A DNA stretch of 64,000 bases from Marivita sp046592965 (GTDB lineage: Bacteria; Pseudomonadota; Alphaproteobacteria; Rhodobacterales; Rhodobacteraceae): NCBI RefSeq assembly GCF_046592965.1, contig NZ_JBISBV010000009.1, positions 17,590 to 81,589 on the forward strand, written 5' to 3'. Positions 17,863 through 26,406 of the stretch are shown here, piece by piece. The first letter of the stretch is position 1, and every line of letters begins with the position of its first letter. The notes under the pieces were generated by a model that worked only from the letters and a program-made list of their open reading frames with translations, was not told the DNA's origin and ran no database searches. A program made the translations under genes and the position numbers.

Positions 17863-18503
17863 TCGTTAATCCCTTCAAGTGCCACGGAAACCCTAGCGGC
17901 CAGCCGCAGTGCATGGCTCGCATCCTCGGTCGTCGGCGGCATCACGGGATCATAGGCTGCGCCGATCAGCGAGCCGATCTCCGGACGCAGCACCACGCGC
18001 CCGTCGTCCAACAGGCCCAGCGGTGAGCGCTCGGAAAATGCCGTGTCCGACCAGAGCACCATGGTCTGGACCGCCTGGTTCAGCGCCAGCGTATCGGCTG
18101 GCAGCGCGGCCAGTTCGTCGTCCATGCGCAAAAATACGAAACACGCCTTGATCGCGCCCGCCTCATCGAAGCGGAACACCCGGTACTGGTTGGCATCCGC
18201 GGCCGACAAGCGCGCGACCAGCGGCGTCAACCCGTCTATCAAGCGGTCCAGATCCGGCACGCCCAGCAATTCGTCCCAGTCGCGAAAGAAAAACACCATG
18301 ACATTGCTGCCAAGCTCCGGGTCGGTCTCTGTCATGCTATGGCCTGCCAAGGTGCAGAGCGCTTCGAACGCGCCCTTGATCACCGACAGGCTTGCATCGT
18401 CTACTCCGAAGACAATCGGCGCGATTGGTCGTCCCCACCTGGCGAACAGATACGTCCCGTCGGATCGTGTGAACAACCTCTCAACCTCGGCTGCGTCCAT
18501 CAT
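17859..18503 (-). CDS. Conserved protein of unknown function between ruvB and ybgC
   Basis: This protein has 214 residues, with no signal peptide or membrane segment. I do not recognise the family. The sequence is acidic and evenly mixed, with notable blocks SDGTYLFARWGRPIAP near the N-terminus, VMVFFFRDWDELLG in the middle and LGLLDDGRVVLRPEIGSLIGAAYDP near the end. It resembles a soluble alpha/beta protein. It overlaps ybgC by four bases and follows ruvB by 65, and so joins the DNA-repair and Tol blocks. Two adjacent ATG codons (18503, 18500) are possible starts. Confidence 0.75.
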   Translation of the reverse strand: MMDAAEVERLFTRSDGTYLFARWGRPIAPIVFGVDDASLSVIKGAFEALCTLAGHSMTETDPELGSNVMVFFFRDWDELLGVPDLDRLIDGLTPLVARLSAADANQYRVFRFDEAGAIKACFVFLRMDDELAALPADTLALNQAVQTMVLWSDTAFSERSPLGLLDDGRVVLRPEIGSLIGAAYDPVMPPTTEDASHALRLAARVSVALEGINE

Positions 18504-18568
18504 AGCGCGTTGGTCCCTTCGCGTCTTGTCTTTCCAATTGTGACTGTCATTGCATCGCGAACAGCGAA

Positions 18569-19597
18569 TTACCCGAACAGGTCCGACTGACCCGCCACCC
18601 TCGGGGCCGCAAGACCAAGATGAGCCCAGCTTTTTTGCGCAAGCATCCGGCCGCGCGGTGTCCGCTGGATCAATCCTTGCTGCAACAGATAGGGCTCGAT
18701 CACTTCCTCCAACGCATCGCGGCTTTCGGACAATGCGGCGGACAGCGTCTCGATCCCCACCGGCCCGCCCTGATAACTCTCGGCAATCAGCCGCAAATAG
18801 CGCCGGTCCGCTCCGTCAAGGCCCAGCTCGTCGACACCCAGCCGCGTCAGGGCATTGTCGGCCAGCGCCTTGGTGACAATTCCGTCCCCTTCGACCACCG
18901 CGAAATCCACCACGCGGCGCAGCAATCGCCCCGCAATGCGCGGAGTGCCACGGGACCGGCGCGCGATTTCGCGTGCCCCTTCAGGAGCCGTCTTTACGCC
19001 GAGTTTGACGGCGTTGCGTGCAACAATCGTGTTGAGTTCGTCTTCGGTGTAAAAGTGCAAGCGTGTCGGAATACCAAACCGGTCGCGCAGGGGTGTTGTC
19101 AAAAGCCCAAGGCGCGTCGTTGCGCCGACCAGGGTAAAGGGCTGCAATTCGATCCTGACGGTGCGTGCCGCTGGTCCTTCGCCGATCACCAGATCGAGCT
19201 CGTAATCCTCCATCGCAGGATAGAGCACTTCTTCAACCGCCGGGTTGAGGCGATGGATCTCGTCGATGAACAACACATCGCGCGCTTCGAGATTGGTCAG
19301 GATCGCCGCCAAATCCCCGGCCTTGGCGAGAACCGGCCCCGATGTCATGCGAAACCCGACGCCAAGCTCGCGTGCCATGATCTGCGCCAGCGTTGTTTTT
19401 CCCAACCCCGGAGGGCCGTGAAACAACGTGTGGTCCATGGATTCACCGCGTTGGCGCGCCGACTGGATAAAGATGCGCAGATTTGATCGCGCCTCGGCCT
19501 GACCGACAAAATCGTCGAGCATCTGGGGCCGCAACGCGCGGTCCCGGTCGCCCACCATCGGCTCTGGCCGCAATGTCGGATCCGAGGTCATCGGCAC
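18569..19597 (-). CDS. ruvB: Holliday junction branch migration helicase RuvB
   Basis: This protein has 342 residues. The order is an N-terminal AAA+ domain with Walker A GPPGLGKTTL (about residues 61-70), Walker B FIDEIHRL, sensor motifs TTRLGLLT and RGTPRIAGRLLRR, then a winged-helix C-terminal domain (about 265-340, ending near RGRMLAQKSW). RuvB hexamers drive branch migration with RuvA. A second ATG nearby does not change the core. It lies 65 bases after ruvA in the ruvCAB order. Confidence 0.97.
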   Translation of the reverse strand: MPMTSDPTLRPEPMVGDRDRALRPQMLDDFVGQAEARSNLRIFIQSARQRGESMDHTLFHGPPGLGKTTLAQIMARELGVGFRMTSGPVLAKAGDLAAILTNLEARDVLFIDEIHRLNPAVEEVLYPAMEDYELDLVIGEGPAARTVRIELQPFTLVGATTRLGLLTTPLRDRFGIPTRLHFYTEDELNTIVARNAVKLGVKTAPEGAREIARRSRGTPRIAGRLLRRVVDFAVVEGDGIVTKALADNALTRLGVDELGLDGADRRYLRLIAESYQGGPVGIETLSAALSESRDALEEVIEPYLLQQGLIQRTPRGRMLAQKSWAHLGLAAPRVAGQSDLFG

Positions 19598-19662
19598 GCC
19601 TCACACATAGTCTGATCTGTCTTGCAAGGCAGGCCGACACGACCCGGAAGCGCGCACATGGG

Positions 19663-20328
19663 TCATCCTTTCGGAGCAAGAAGTTTCAGCGCGGCGCGGA
19701 TCAATTCCGAAGTGTCCGCATCCGGAGCGTCGCCGGTGGCTTGCGCCACCGCGCCTGCCGCTTCGCCCGGTGCGTACCCCAGATTGCCGAGCGCCGACAA
19801 TGCCTCCGCCTGCGCGGACGCCTGCATCACCGGCGCGGGCCTGGCGGTGGCCGGAGCCACCGTTTCCAGAACGTCCACGTCGCCGGCCACCGCAGCGACC
19901 GACGCGCCTGCCCCCATCGCCATGACGCCCGGCGCCTTGTCTTTCAGTTCGTTGACAACACGCTGCGCCGTCTTGGGGCCGATGCCCTTGGCCGCTTTCA
20001 CCGAATTCCAGTCGCCCAGCGCGATCGCGCGGCTGACGCCGTCCGGGCCAAGCGTGCCCAAAATCGCCAACGAGGCTTTTGCGCCGACTCCCTGGACCGA
20101 CATCAAAAGCCGGTGCCATTCCTTTTCCACCAAAGTGGGAAAGCCGAAAAGCTGCAACAGGTCTTCGCGCACCAATAGATCGGTAAACAGCGCCACGGCC
20201 TCTCCCGGCCCCGGCACTTGCGCCAGCACCCGGTCCGAGCAGTAGACCACATAACCGATGCCGCGCACGTCGATCAGAACATGATCGTCGCCCTTGTATT
20301 CAACGCGGCCCGCAATGCGCCCGATCAT
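19663..20328 (-). CDS. ruvA: Holliday junction DNA helicase subunit RuvA
   Basis: This protein has 221 residues. The N-terminal OB fold (MIGRIAGRVEYKGDDHVLIDVRG) is followed by two helix-hairpin-helix motifs (LMSVQGVGAKASLAIL and AKGIGPKTAQRVVNEL) and a C-terminal RuvB-contact domain (about 170-221). The Ala/Thr-rich linker (about 125-170) is longer than in E. coli. RuvA holds the four-way junction for RuvB and RuvC. Its start overlaps the ruvC stop. Confidence 0.96.
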   Translation of the reverse strand: MIGRIAGRVEYKGDDHVLIDVRGIGYVVYCSDRVLAQVPGPGEAVALFTDLLVREDLLQLFGFPTLVEKEWHRLLMSVQGVGAKASLAILGTLGPDGVSRAIALGDWNSVKAAKGIGPKTAQRVVNELKDKAPGVMAMGAGASVAAVAGDVDVLETVAPATARPAPVMQASAQAEALSALGNLGYAPGEAAGAVAQATGDAPDADTSELIRAALKLLAPKG

Positions 20329-20813
20329 GCCCGGATCCTCATTCCCGGCCCGCCGAAATGATGCGCATGGCAGATCGCGATTGCCAGCGCATCCGCCGCG
20401 TCCGAGCCGTTGATCTGCGCGCCGGGCAACTGCATCTTCACCATATGCTCGACCTGATTTTTATCCGCATGGCCAACTCCGACCACGGTTTTCTTCACCG
20501 AATTCGGGGCGTATTCGCCGATCTCAAGCCCGAACTGCGCCGGAACGAGCAGCGCCACGCCTCGCGCCTGTCCCAGTTTCAGCGTCCCGACCGCGTCCTT
20601 GTTCACGAATGTCTTTTCGATCGCCACCGTGTCGGGTTGAAACCGCTCGAAGATCTCGGTCAGGCCGCAATGCAAGGCCAGCAGTCGGGTCGCCAATTCG
20701 CCGCTTCCCGACAGGCAGACACCATTGGCAATGTGACGCAACCGGCTGCCTTCGGCTTCGATCACGCCCCAGCCGAGGAAGCGTAAACCCGGATCGATCC
20801 CCAAAACGCGCAT
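20325..20813 (-). CDS. ruvC: Crossover junction endodeoxyribonuclease RuvC
   Basis: This protein has 162 residues. The catalytic acidic residues are visible in the N-terminal GIDPGLRFLGWG, in VAIEKTFV and in the C-terminal DAADALAIAICHAH. RuvC cuts Holliday junctions resolved by RuvAB. It is the first gene of the leftward ruv-tol block, so its promoter should lie in 20814-21000. Confidence 0.96.
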   Translation of the reverse strand: MRVLGIDPGLRFLGWGVIEAEGSRLRHIANGVCLSGSGELATRLLALHCGLTEIFERFQPDTVAIEKTFVNKDAVGTLKLGQARGVALLVPAQFGLEIGEYAPNSVKKTVVGVGHADKNQVEHMVKMQLPGAQINGSDAADALAIAICHAHHFGGPGMRIRA

Positions 20814-21129
20814 GGCTGCTCATTCTTTTGTTGCTTTTGCATCACGGGTAGCACGAAAGGCGAACAAACGCCAAGCGGTCAATATCGTGTCAGCACATCA
20901 AACAGCCTGTCGCTTTGCGTCACCGCCATGTCGCAATTGTCCGCCTTGGTGCGAATACGACCTTGAACCTGTCGTTTTCAGCCTGTTTTCCACGTTGCCC
21001 CCATCGCGGTGCGGAGCCATGCGAATTCCGCATGCGGTCTATGCAGAAACCATCGTTGTCGAAGCGGTTTGTTCTGACTACCTGCCGCTCAGACACAGAT
21101 GACAGATTTTCGCTTCAAGGAGCATGGCA
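20814..21129. other. Intergenic region between ruvC and the DUF1127 gene
   Basis: This is a 316-base divergent region that should hold the promoters of ruvC (leftward) and the DUF1127 gene (rightward). A short inverted repeat, ATGCG-AATTC-CGCAT, lies at 21017-21031. The ribosome-binding site AAGGAG lies just before 21124. I see no RNA gene or credible reading frame. Confidence 0.5.
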
Positions 21130-21321
21130 ATGGCCGCATTCGACACAACCCGCCCCACCTACGCGTCTCGCGACAAGAGCCTGAACGCTTTCTTTTTCAA
21201 ACTCGCCGCATCTGTCGCGGCATGGAACGACTCGCGCCGGACACGCAAAGCGCTTGAGCGCCTGTCGGATTATGAACTCAACGACATCGGCCTAACGCGC
21301 GCCGATATCAATTCGTTCTGA
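21130..21321 (+). CDS. Small DUF1127-domain protein
   Basis: This protein has 63 residues from the ATG at 21130. An ATG at 21124 is only one base from AAGGAG, whereas 21130 has a seven-base spacing, so the later start is preferred. The C-terminal arginine-rich helix (RRTRKALERLSDYELNDIGLTRADI) is the DUF1127 (YjiS) domain. Small members in other alphaproteobacteria bind RNA or influence phosphate and stress responses. The gene is monocistronic with a strong terminator. Confidence 0.85.
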   Translation: MAAFDTTRPTYASRDKSLNAFFFKLAASVAAWNDSRRTRKALERLSDYELNDIGLTRADINSF

Positions 21322-21343
21322 AAACGACCCGAAACCGAAATTG

Positions 21344-21379
21344 AAAAGCCGTGTCGGATCATCCCGACACGGCTTTTTT
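21344..21379. terminator. Terminator after the DUF1127 gene
   Basis: A perfect AAAAGCCGTGTCGG / CCGACACGGCTTTT stem with a short loop and a T run lies 22 bases after the stop. The A run on the other side lets it act for the leftward gene as well. Confidence 0.9.
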
Positions 21380-21405
21380 CGTCGCTGAAATCTGGCGGCC
21401 CGCCC

Positions 21406-21753
21406 CTATCCGATGACTGTCGCCATCAGTTGGGACAGCGGCCAGGTGATCGGATCCATCTGCATCAGGAACGCGCCGATTTGCGCGCCAAATCCGCCCT
21501 CTCGCAGCAATGCGACCTGCGCGGCATACGCGTCGTGCCCCAATACCGTCACCATGCACGCTTTGAGAAAGAACAGAATTCCCAAGGGCAGCAACAGCAT
21601 TTTGAAAGTGATGGCGTCGCGAAGATGCCCGATCGGGTGGTGATCGATCACCCCGTTCTTCCCCAACCGCGTCACATATCCGCGCGACAACTGGCGGTGC
21701 CGCTTGAGCACCTTGCGGTAACGTTCGTCAAACATATCCTGCTTGTTGGTCAT
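21406..21753 (-). CDS. Small membrane-associated protein of unknown function
   Basis: This protein has 115 residues from the ATG at 21753; the longer frame from 21831 has an unlikely leader. The N-terminal half is basic (DERYRKVLKRHRQLSRGYV), which suggests a cytoplasmic or RNA-binding face. One hydrophobic segment follows (about 57-74, MLLLPLGILFFLKACMVTV). I recognise no family. It lies between the DUF1127 gene and prmA, on the prmA strand but 123 bases away. Confidence 0.65.
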   Translation of the reverse strand: MTNKQDMFDERYRKVLKRHRQLSRGYVTRLGKNGVIDHHPIGHLRDAITFKMLLLPLGILFFLKACMVTVLGHDAYAAQVALLREGGFGAQIGAFLMQMDPITWPLSQLMATVIG

Positions 21754-21876
21754 GTTCAGCAGCTTTCGATTCCGGCCCCCACCGGATGTGTCAGTGATAG
21801 GGGCAGAATGTGGCAACTTTTGGGCAAACATGGCAAATTGGCTTAAATTGCGGCAAAAACTGGAAAATTTGGTTAA

Positions 21877-22761
21877 TTATGGCGATTTTGTGGCGGCGGC
21901 CTCGAGTGTGAGGGTCGTCCAGTCACCAATCTCCTCGCGATGCCAGGGATTGAAGCCATTTCGTGCATAAACCTCTGCCACGTCATCGGCTTGTTCGTTT
22001 AAAATTCCCGATAAAATGACATGCCCACCCGCCGCGACATGGTTTGCCATATCGGGCGCAAGGTCGATCAGGGGCTGCATCAGGATATTGGCAAACACCA
22101 GATCAAACGGTGCAGCGCCGTGAAGCGCGTCATGCTCGAAGCCCGCCGCCTCAAGACATGTTATCCGCCCCACAAGATCGTTCGCCGCGACGTTTGCCTC
22201 TGCAACATCCACCGCAACGCGATCCATGTCGCTGGCCCAGACAGGGTCGGGCCAGGTGCGTGCGGCTGCCATCGCAAGCACTGCGGTACCACAGCCGATA
22301 TCCGCCACCTTGTGGCAGGTCACGCCCGCGCCGATCAATCTGTCGAGCGCGCGCAAACAGCCCTGGGTGGTGCCGTGATGACCCGTTCCAAAAGCCATCG
22401 CCGCCTCGATCAGCAATGGCTCCACACCCTCGGGGACGGTATCGGCATCATGGCTGCCATAGACATAAAACCGCCCGGCCCGCACCGGCACCAATTCGCG
22501 GCGCACCTTTGCGACCCAGTCGGTTTCAGGCAGTTCCGACACGACAAAGGACTTGGCACCAAAGCCCGCCGCCAACAGAGCCAACCCAACCTCATCAGGC
22601 GCCTGCATGAAATAACCGCCCACTTCCCACATGCCGGACCCGTCCTCGATTTCAAACACCCCAACCCCGTAGGGCTCGGGTTCAAGACCTTCCAGAGCGT
22701 CTCCCAACGACTCGGCAGACGTTTTCGACGACACTGTGGTAAAGGCGGTGAAGGTGATCAT
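21877..22761 (-). CDS. prmA: 50S ribosomal protein L11 methyltransferase
   Basis: This protein has 294 residues from the ATG at 22761; an upstream frame to 22803 is not conserved-looking. The N-terminal substrate-recognition domain (1-100) precedes a class I SAM-dependent methyltransferase with AFGTGHHGTT (about 137-146), VADIGCGTAVLAMAA (motif I) and VFANILMQPL (motif IV, NILMQP in place of the usual NILANP). PrmA trimethylates L11 lysines and the N-terminus. It is divergent from the YeeE-family gene across 284 bases. Confidence 0.9.
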   Translation of the reverse strand: MITFTAFTTVSSKTSAESLGDALEGLEPEPYGVGVFEIEDGSGMWEVGGYFMQAPDEVGLALLAAGFGAKSFVVSELPETDWVAKVRRELVPVRAGRFYVYGSHDADTVPEGVEPLLIEAAMAFGTGHHGTTQGCLRALDRLIGAGVTCHKVADIGCGTAVLAMAAARTWPDPVWASDMDRVAVDVAEANVAANDLVGRITCLEAAGFEHDALHGAAPFDLVFANILMQPLIDLAPDMANHVAAGGHVILSGILNEQADDVAEVYARNGFNPWHREEIGDWTTLTLEAAATKSP

Positions 22762-23045
22762 GTGGCAGGCTTTCAAGTCAATGGCGATGCAGCCCTCTGC
22801 CATGATCGGGCCACTGCCACAAGTTCACACTGTCTATACGCACCGCTTGCAATCGCCGGAACACCCACACCCGCCTCAGATCAGCGTCTCTGTCCATCCC
22901 CTTTCCCACGCTGACATCCTCTGGATAACAGGCACCTCTTGGCAAAGCGTTAATTCGATCCGTGTAAACGAGGGCGATCTGATATACATCAAGGCTCACA
23001 CATTCGCTTTGCTGCATCCGTAGCCAAATTAGACAAGAGACGGAC

Positions 23046-24107
23046 ATGGATCTCATCGCACTTGTAGACAGGATCGGAGAGGCTCCGACATCGGCGCTTT
23101 TCGGGCTGCTGACGGGAATCGTGTTCGGCGTCGCGGCGCAGCAATCGCGCTTTTGCCTGCGGGCCGCCACGGTGGAATTCGCCCGTGGCATGATGCAGGA
23201 CAAGGTCGCGGTCTGGCTTTTGACATTTTCAACCGCCGTGGTCTGGGTTCAGGGCGCCTATCTTCTGGGCCTGTTTGACAGCGCCGAAGCGCGCATGATG
23301 GCGGTCCCCGGAAGCTGGTCCGGCGCGATCATCGGCGGGCTGATGTTCGGCGCGGGCATGGTGCTCGCGCGTGGGTGTTCCGGCCGCCTCCTGGTTCTGG
23401 CGGCCACCGGCAACCTGCGCTCCGTCGTGTCCGGGCTGATCTTTGCCGTGGTCGCGCAGATGAGCCTGACCGGATGGCTTGCTCCGATGCGCGATTCTCT
23501 GGCCGCGATGTGGATCACCGAGGGCGGGCGCAACATGAACTTGCTGAGATCGCTGCACCTGCCGGAGGGAACCGGCGTGGTGTTTGGTCTGGCAACCGCC
23601 CTTCTGGCGCTCGAATTATCGCGTCGCAACAGGATCGGTTGGCATCGGCTGGTGTTCGCATCCGGTGCCGGGTTTGCCGTAGCAATGGGCTATGCGTTTA
23701 CCTATGCGCTTAGCCTGATCGCCTTTGATCCGGTGCAGATCGAAAGCATCACGTTTACTGGCCCGTCGGCCAACACGCTGATGTTCTTCCTCGATCGCGG
23801 CTCCATTCTGGAGTTCGATATCGGCCTTGTGCCCGGTGTTGTGATCGGGTCGTTCCTCGCCGCGCTTTTTGCCAAAGAGCTTAAGTTTCGCGGATTTGAT
23901 GGCCCGACACCGATGCGCCAGGCGATGATCGGCGCCGCGCTCATGGGGTTCGGCGGGATGCTGGCCGGTGGCTGTTCCATCGGCGCGGGTGTGACCGGCG
24001 GGTCGATCTTTGCCGGCACCGCGTGGCTTGCACTTTTCTGCATGTGGGTCGGCGGCATGAGCATGGACATCCTTCTGGGCGGTCGGGGAAAACCCGCGCA
24101 GGTGTAA
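23046..24107 (+). CDS. YeeE/YedE-family transporter, second copy
   Basis: This 353-residue polytopic membrane protein has the family's duplicated motif with cysteines in RFCLRAA (about 38), ARGCSGRLL (about 115) and GGCSIGAGVTGG (about 316). It is the same length as the SoxT-like protein at 870, but the motifs differ (CSGR and CSIGAG versus CGYG and CTIGQG), so it belongs to a different subgroup. It presumably moves a sulfur-containing solute. There is no regulator next to it; prmA is divergent and an SMR-like gene follows. Confidence 0.8.
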   Translation: MDLIALVDRIGEAPTSALFGLLTGIVFGVAAQQSRFCLRAATVEFARGMMQDKVAVWLLTFSTAVVWVQGAYLLGLFDSAEARMMAVPGSWSGAIIGGLMFGAGMVLARGCSGRLLVLAATGNLRSVVSGLIFAVVAQMSLTGWLAPMRDSLAAMWITEGGRNMNLLRSLHLPEGTGVVFGLATALLALELSRRNRIGWHRLVFASGAGFAVAMGYAFTYALSLIAFDPVQIESITFTGPSANTLMFFLDRGSILEFDIGLVPGVVIGSFLAALFAKELKFRGFDGPTPMRQAMIGAALMGFGGMLAGGCSIGAGVTGGSIFAGTAWLALFCMWVGGMSMDILLGGRGKPAQV

Positions 24108-24246
24108 CCCCTAAACCAGCACAAAACAGCAGGACAGCACCGCCCTGCCCTCGGACCTCACGCTTTTTTCACACGCGAAATTATCGCTGAATGATGAAAA
24201 TCGTGTTAACATAATAGATATTTTATTGTTCATTCCCGGTGAAAAA

Positions 24247-24576
24247 ATGGTTGCTCTAGATCTTGTGTCCAGCAAAACCGCGTTGGCTATAACCGCAGGC
24301 GTGGGATATGCCATCGCCACTTTGCTGATGAAGATTGCGTCGGACAAACTCACGCTGATCGTTCTGTGCGCAATCGGTATCGTGTTGATTGTGGTGGTTG
24401 CCTCAGAGGTCTTGCTTCTGCGCCAGATTGACCTCGGAATGGCATATATCGCCATCATTGCCACGGAGACGCTGCTGGTCCTGGCGGCAACGTTCCTTGT
24501 CGGTCAGCCACTCACATCGCGTGAGATGTTCGGCGGCGCGCTTGTCGTCACCGGTGCCGCTCTGGTCGCGTTCTGA
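24247..24576 (+). CDS. Small multidrug-resistance (SMR/EamA-like) membrane protein
   Basis: This is a 109-residue protein with four hydrophobic segments, the SMR topology. The C-terminal segment GGALVVTGAALVAF and the central LRQIDLGMAYIAIIATETLLVLAATFLVGQ fit the DMT superfamily. The SMR membrane Glu near residue 14 is not obvious; a Glu lies later (about 63, ASEVLLLR). It may therefore be an EamA-like half unit rather than a classical drug exporter. The ATG at 24247 is preferred over one at 24226. The upstream sequence is AT-rich. Confidence 0.6.
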   Translation: MVALDLVSSKTALAITAGVGYAIATLLMKIASDKLTLIVLCAIGIVLIVVVASEVLLLRQIDLGMAYIAIIATETLLVLAATFLVGQPLTSREMFGGALVVTGAALVAF

Positions 24577-24600
24577 GCGCATGTGTATCGCTTCGGTGCC

Positions 24601-25362
24601 TCAGGTTCTGATCCGCCAGCCGGTTTTGAAGATCCACCAGATGATCCCGAGACACAGCGCCGTGAAACCTGCAATCGCGAGCAGGCTCAGCCCGATGGGC
24701 ACGTCCGCAAGGCCGAAAAACGCCCACCGGAAACCCGAGACAAGATAGACCACCGGGTTGAAGAAGGAGATCGTCTGCCAGACCGGCGGCAGCATGGAAA
24801 TCGAATAGAACGAGCCGCCGAGAAACACCAAGGGCGTCACGATCAAGAGCGGAATGAGCTGTAGTTGTTCGAAGTTTCCGGCCCAGATGCCGATGATGAA
24901 CCCGAACAGTGCAAAGCTCAGGCAGGTCAGCACCATGAAGGCCAGCATGGCAAAAGGGTGCTGGATGTGGAGATCCACAAACAACGCAGAGGTGGCGAGG
25001 ATCACCACCCCGATAAAGAATGCCTTGGTCGCAGCCGCGCCGACATATCCCAGAACGATTTCCAGAAAGTTGATCGGCGCCGATAAAAGTTCGTAGATTG
25101 TGCCGATGAATTTCGGGAAATAGATGCCGAACGACGCGTTCGAGATCGCTTGCGTGATGACACTCAGCATGATCAGCCCCGGCACGATAAACGCGCCATA
25201 GCTGACCCCTTCAACCTGGTCGATCCGGCTTCCTATGGCGGCGCCGAAGACCACGAAATACAGCGAAGTCGAGATCACGGGCGACACGAAACTTTGCAGA
25301 AGTGTCCGAAAGAACCGTGCCATTTCAAACACATATATCGCGCGGATGGCCTGCCAGTTCAT
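24601..25362 (-). CDS. ABC-2 type transporter permease (YadH-like)
   Basis: This protein has 253 residues and six membrane segments of the ABC-2 permease fold. The conserved region ending in YSISMLPPVWQTISFFNPVVYLVSGFRWAFFG is typical. It pairs with the ATPase encoded immediately upstream; the two overlap by four bases. YadGH-type exporters are half-characterised and may move a lipid, polysaccharide or drug. Substrate unknown. Confidence 0.88.
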   Translation of the reverse strand: MNWQAIRAIYVFEMARFFRTLLQSFVSPVISTSLYFVVFGAAIGSRIDQVEGVSYGAFIVPGLIMLSVITQAISNASFGIYFPKFIGTIYELLSAPINFLEIVLGYVGAAATKAFFIGVVILATSALFVDLHIQHPFAMLAFMVLTCLSFALFGFIIGIWAGNFEQLQLIPLLIVTPLVFLGGSFYSISMLPPVWQTISFFNPVVYLVSGFRWAFFGLADVPIGLSLLAIAGFTALCLGIIWWIFKTGWRIRT

Positions 25363-26294
25363 GCCGCATCCTCTTGGTCGCTGACCAGCCCGACAAAGAT
25401 GTCCTCGAGCGAATTCTGGCGCGTTTGCAGATCGCGCAGCACCAGCCCGGCCGCGCTGAGGTCGCCGATCAACGACGCCATGCCGGTTCTGTCCTGCGTT
25501 GCGTCGTAGGTGTAAACCAGCACCAGACCGTCCTCTTCCAGGCGCAGACCGCGCCCCGTCATGCTCTCGGGTATGGCGTTGATCGGCTGCTGCAACTCGA
25601 TCCGCAACTCCTTCTGCCCAAGCCGCGTCATCAACGCGTCCTTGGCCTCGACCAGCAGAATCTCACCCTTGTTGATCACCGCGATCCGGTCGGCGATCGC
25701 CTCGGCTTCCTCGATGTAATGCGTGGTCAGAATGATGGTCACTCCATCGCGCTTGAGTTGCGCCACGATATCCCACATGTCTCGGCGCAATTCGACATCG
25801 ACGCCCGCGGTGGGTTCGTCCAGAAACAAAACGCGCGGCTCATGAGCCAGCGCCTTGGCGATCAGAACGCGGCGCTTCATGCCGCCCGAAAGCTCCATGA
25901 TGCGACTGTCGCGCTTGTCCCAGAGCGAAAGCTGACGCAGAATTTTCTCAAGCAACGCGTCGTTCTTGGCCTTGCCGAACAACCCGCGCGAAAATTTGAC
26001 CGTGTTCATCACCCGCTCGAACGGCTCGAGGTTGATCTCCTGCGGCACCAGCCCGACCAGTGACCGCGATCCGCGATACTCCTCCACGACGTCATATCCA
26101 CCGACGTGAATGTCACCCGAACTGGCGCGCGTGATGCCGCAAATCGTTGAGATAAGCGTCGTCTTCCCCGCACCGTTGGGCCCGAGCAGGGCAAGGATTT
26201 CACCGTCTTCAATATCAAGGGACACGGAGTTGAGGGCGCAAAACCCGTCGGCGTAGGTTTTGCTGACTTCGTTGATTTGAACCATCGCGGGCAT
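25359..26294 (-). CDS. ABC transporter ATP-binding protein (YadG-like)
   Basis: This protein has 311 residues. Walker A GPNGAGKTT (about residues 37-45), the Q loop VPQEINLEP, signature LSGGMKRR, Walker B VLFLDEPTAGVD and the H-loop TTHY are all present and intact. The C-terminal 80 residues form the extra domain of YadG/CcmA-like ATPases. It energises the permease downstream. Confidence 0.92.
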   Translation of the reverse strand: MPAMVQINEVSKTYADGFCALNSVSLDIEDGEILALLGPNGAGKTTLISTICGITRASSGDIHVGGYDVVEEYRGSRSLVGLVPQEINLEPFERVMNTVKFSRGLFGKAKNDALLEKILRQLSLWDKRDSRIMELSGGMKRRVLIAKALAHEPRVLFLDEPTAGVDVELRRDMWDIVAQLKRDGVTIILTTHYIEEAEAIADRIAVINKGEILLVEAKDALMTRLGQKELRIELQQPINAIPESMTGRGLRLEEDGLVLVYTYDATQDRTGMASLIGDLSAAGLVLRDLQTRQNSLEDIFVGLVSDQEDAA

Positions 26295-26406
26295 CGGTCG
26301 ACCTTTGTAAAAGGAGAGCCGTTAACCTAGCCCCGCTTTGGCTGAACGCAACGGACAAAGCTGTGCACCAATAAGATGCAAGCTGTGCGCACGGCATTGC
26401 GGCCGG

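Noticed and set aside
18550..18876. Possible small plus-strand gene opposite the ruvB end
   Set aside because: Overlaps ruvB antisense, Pro/Arg-rich, no ribosome-binding site.
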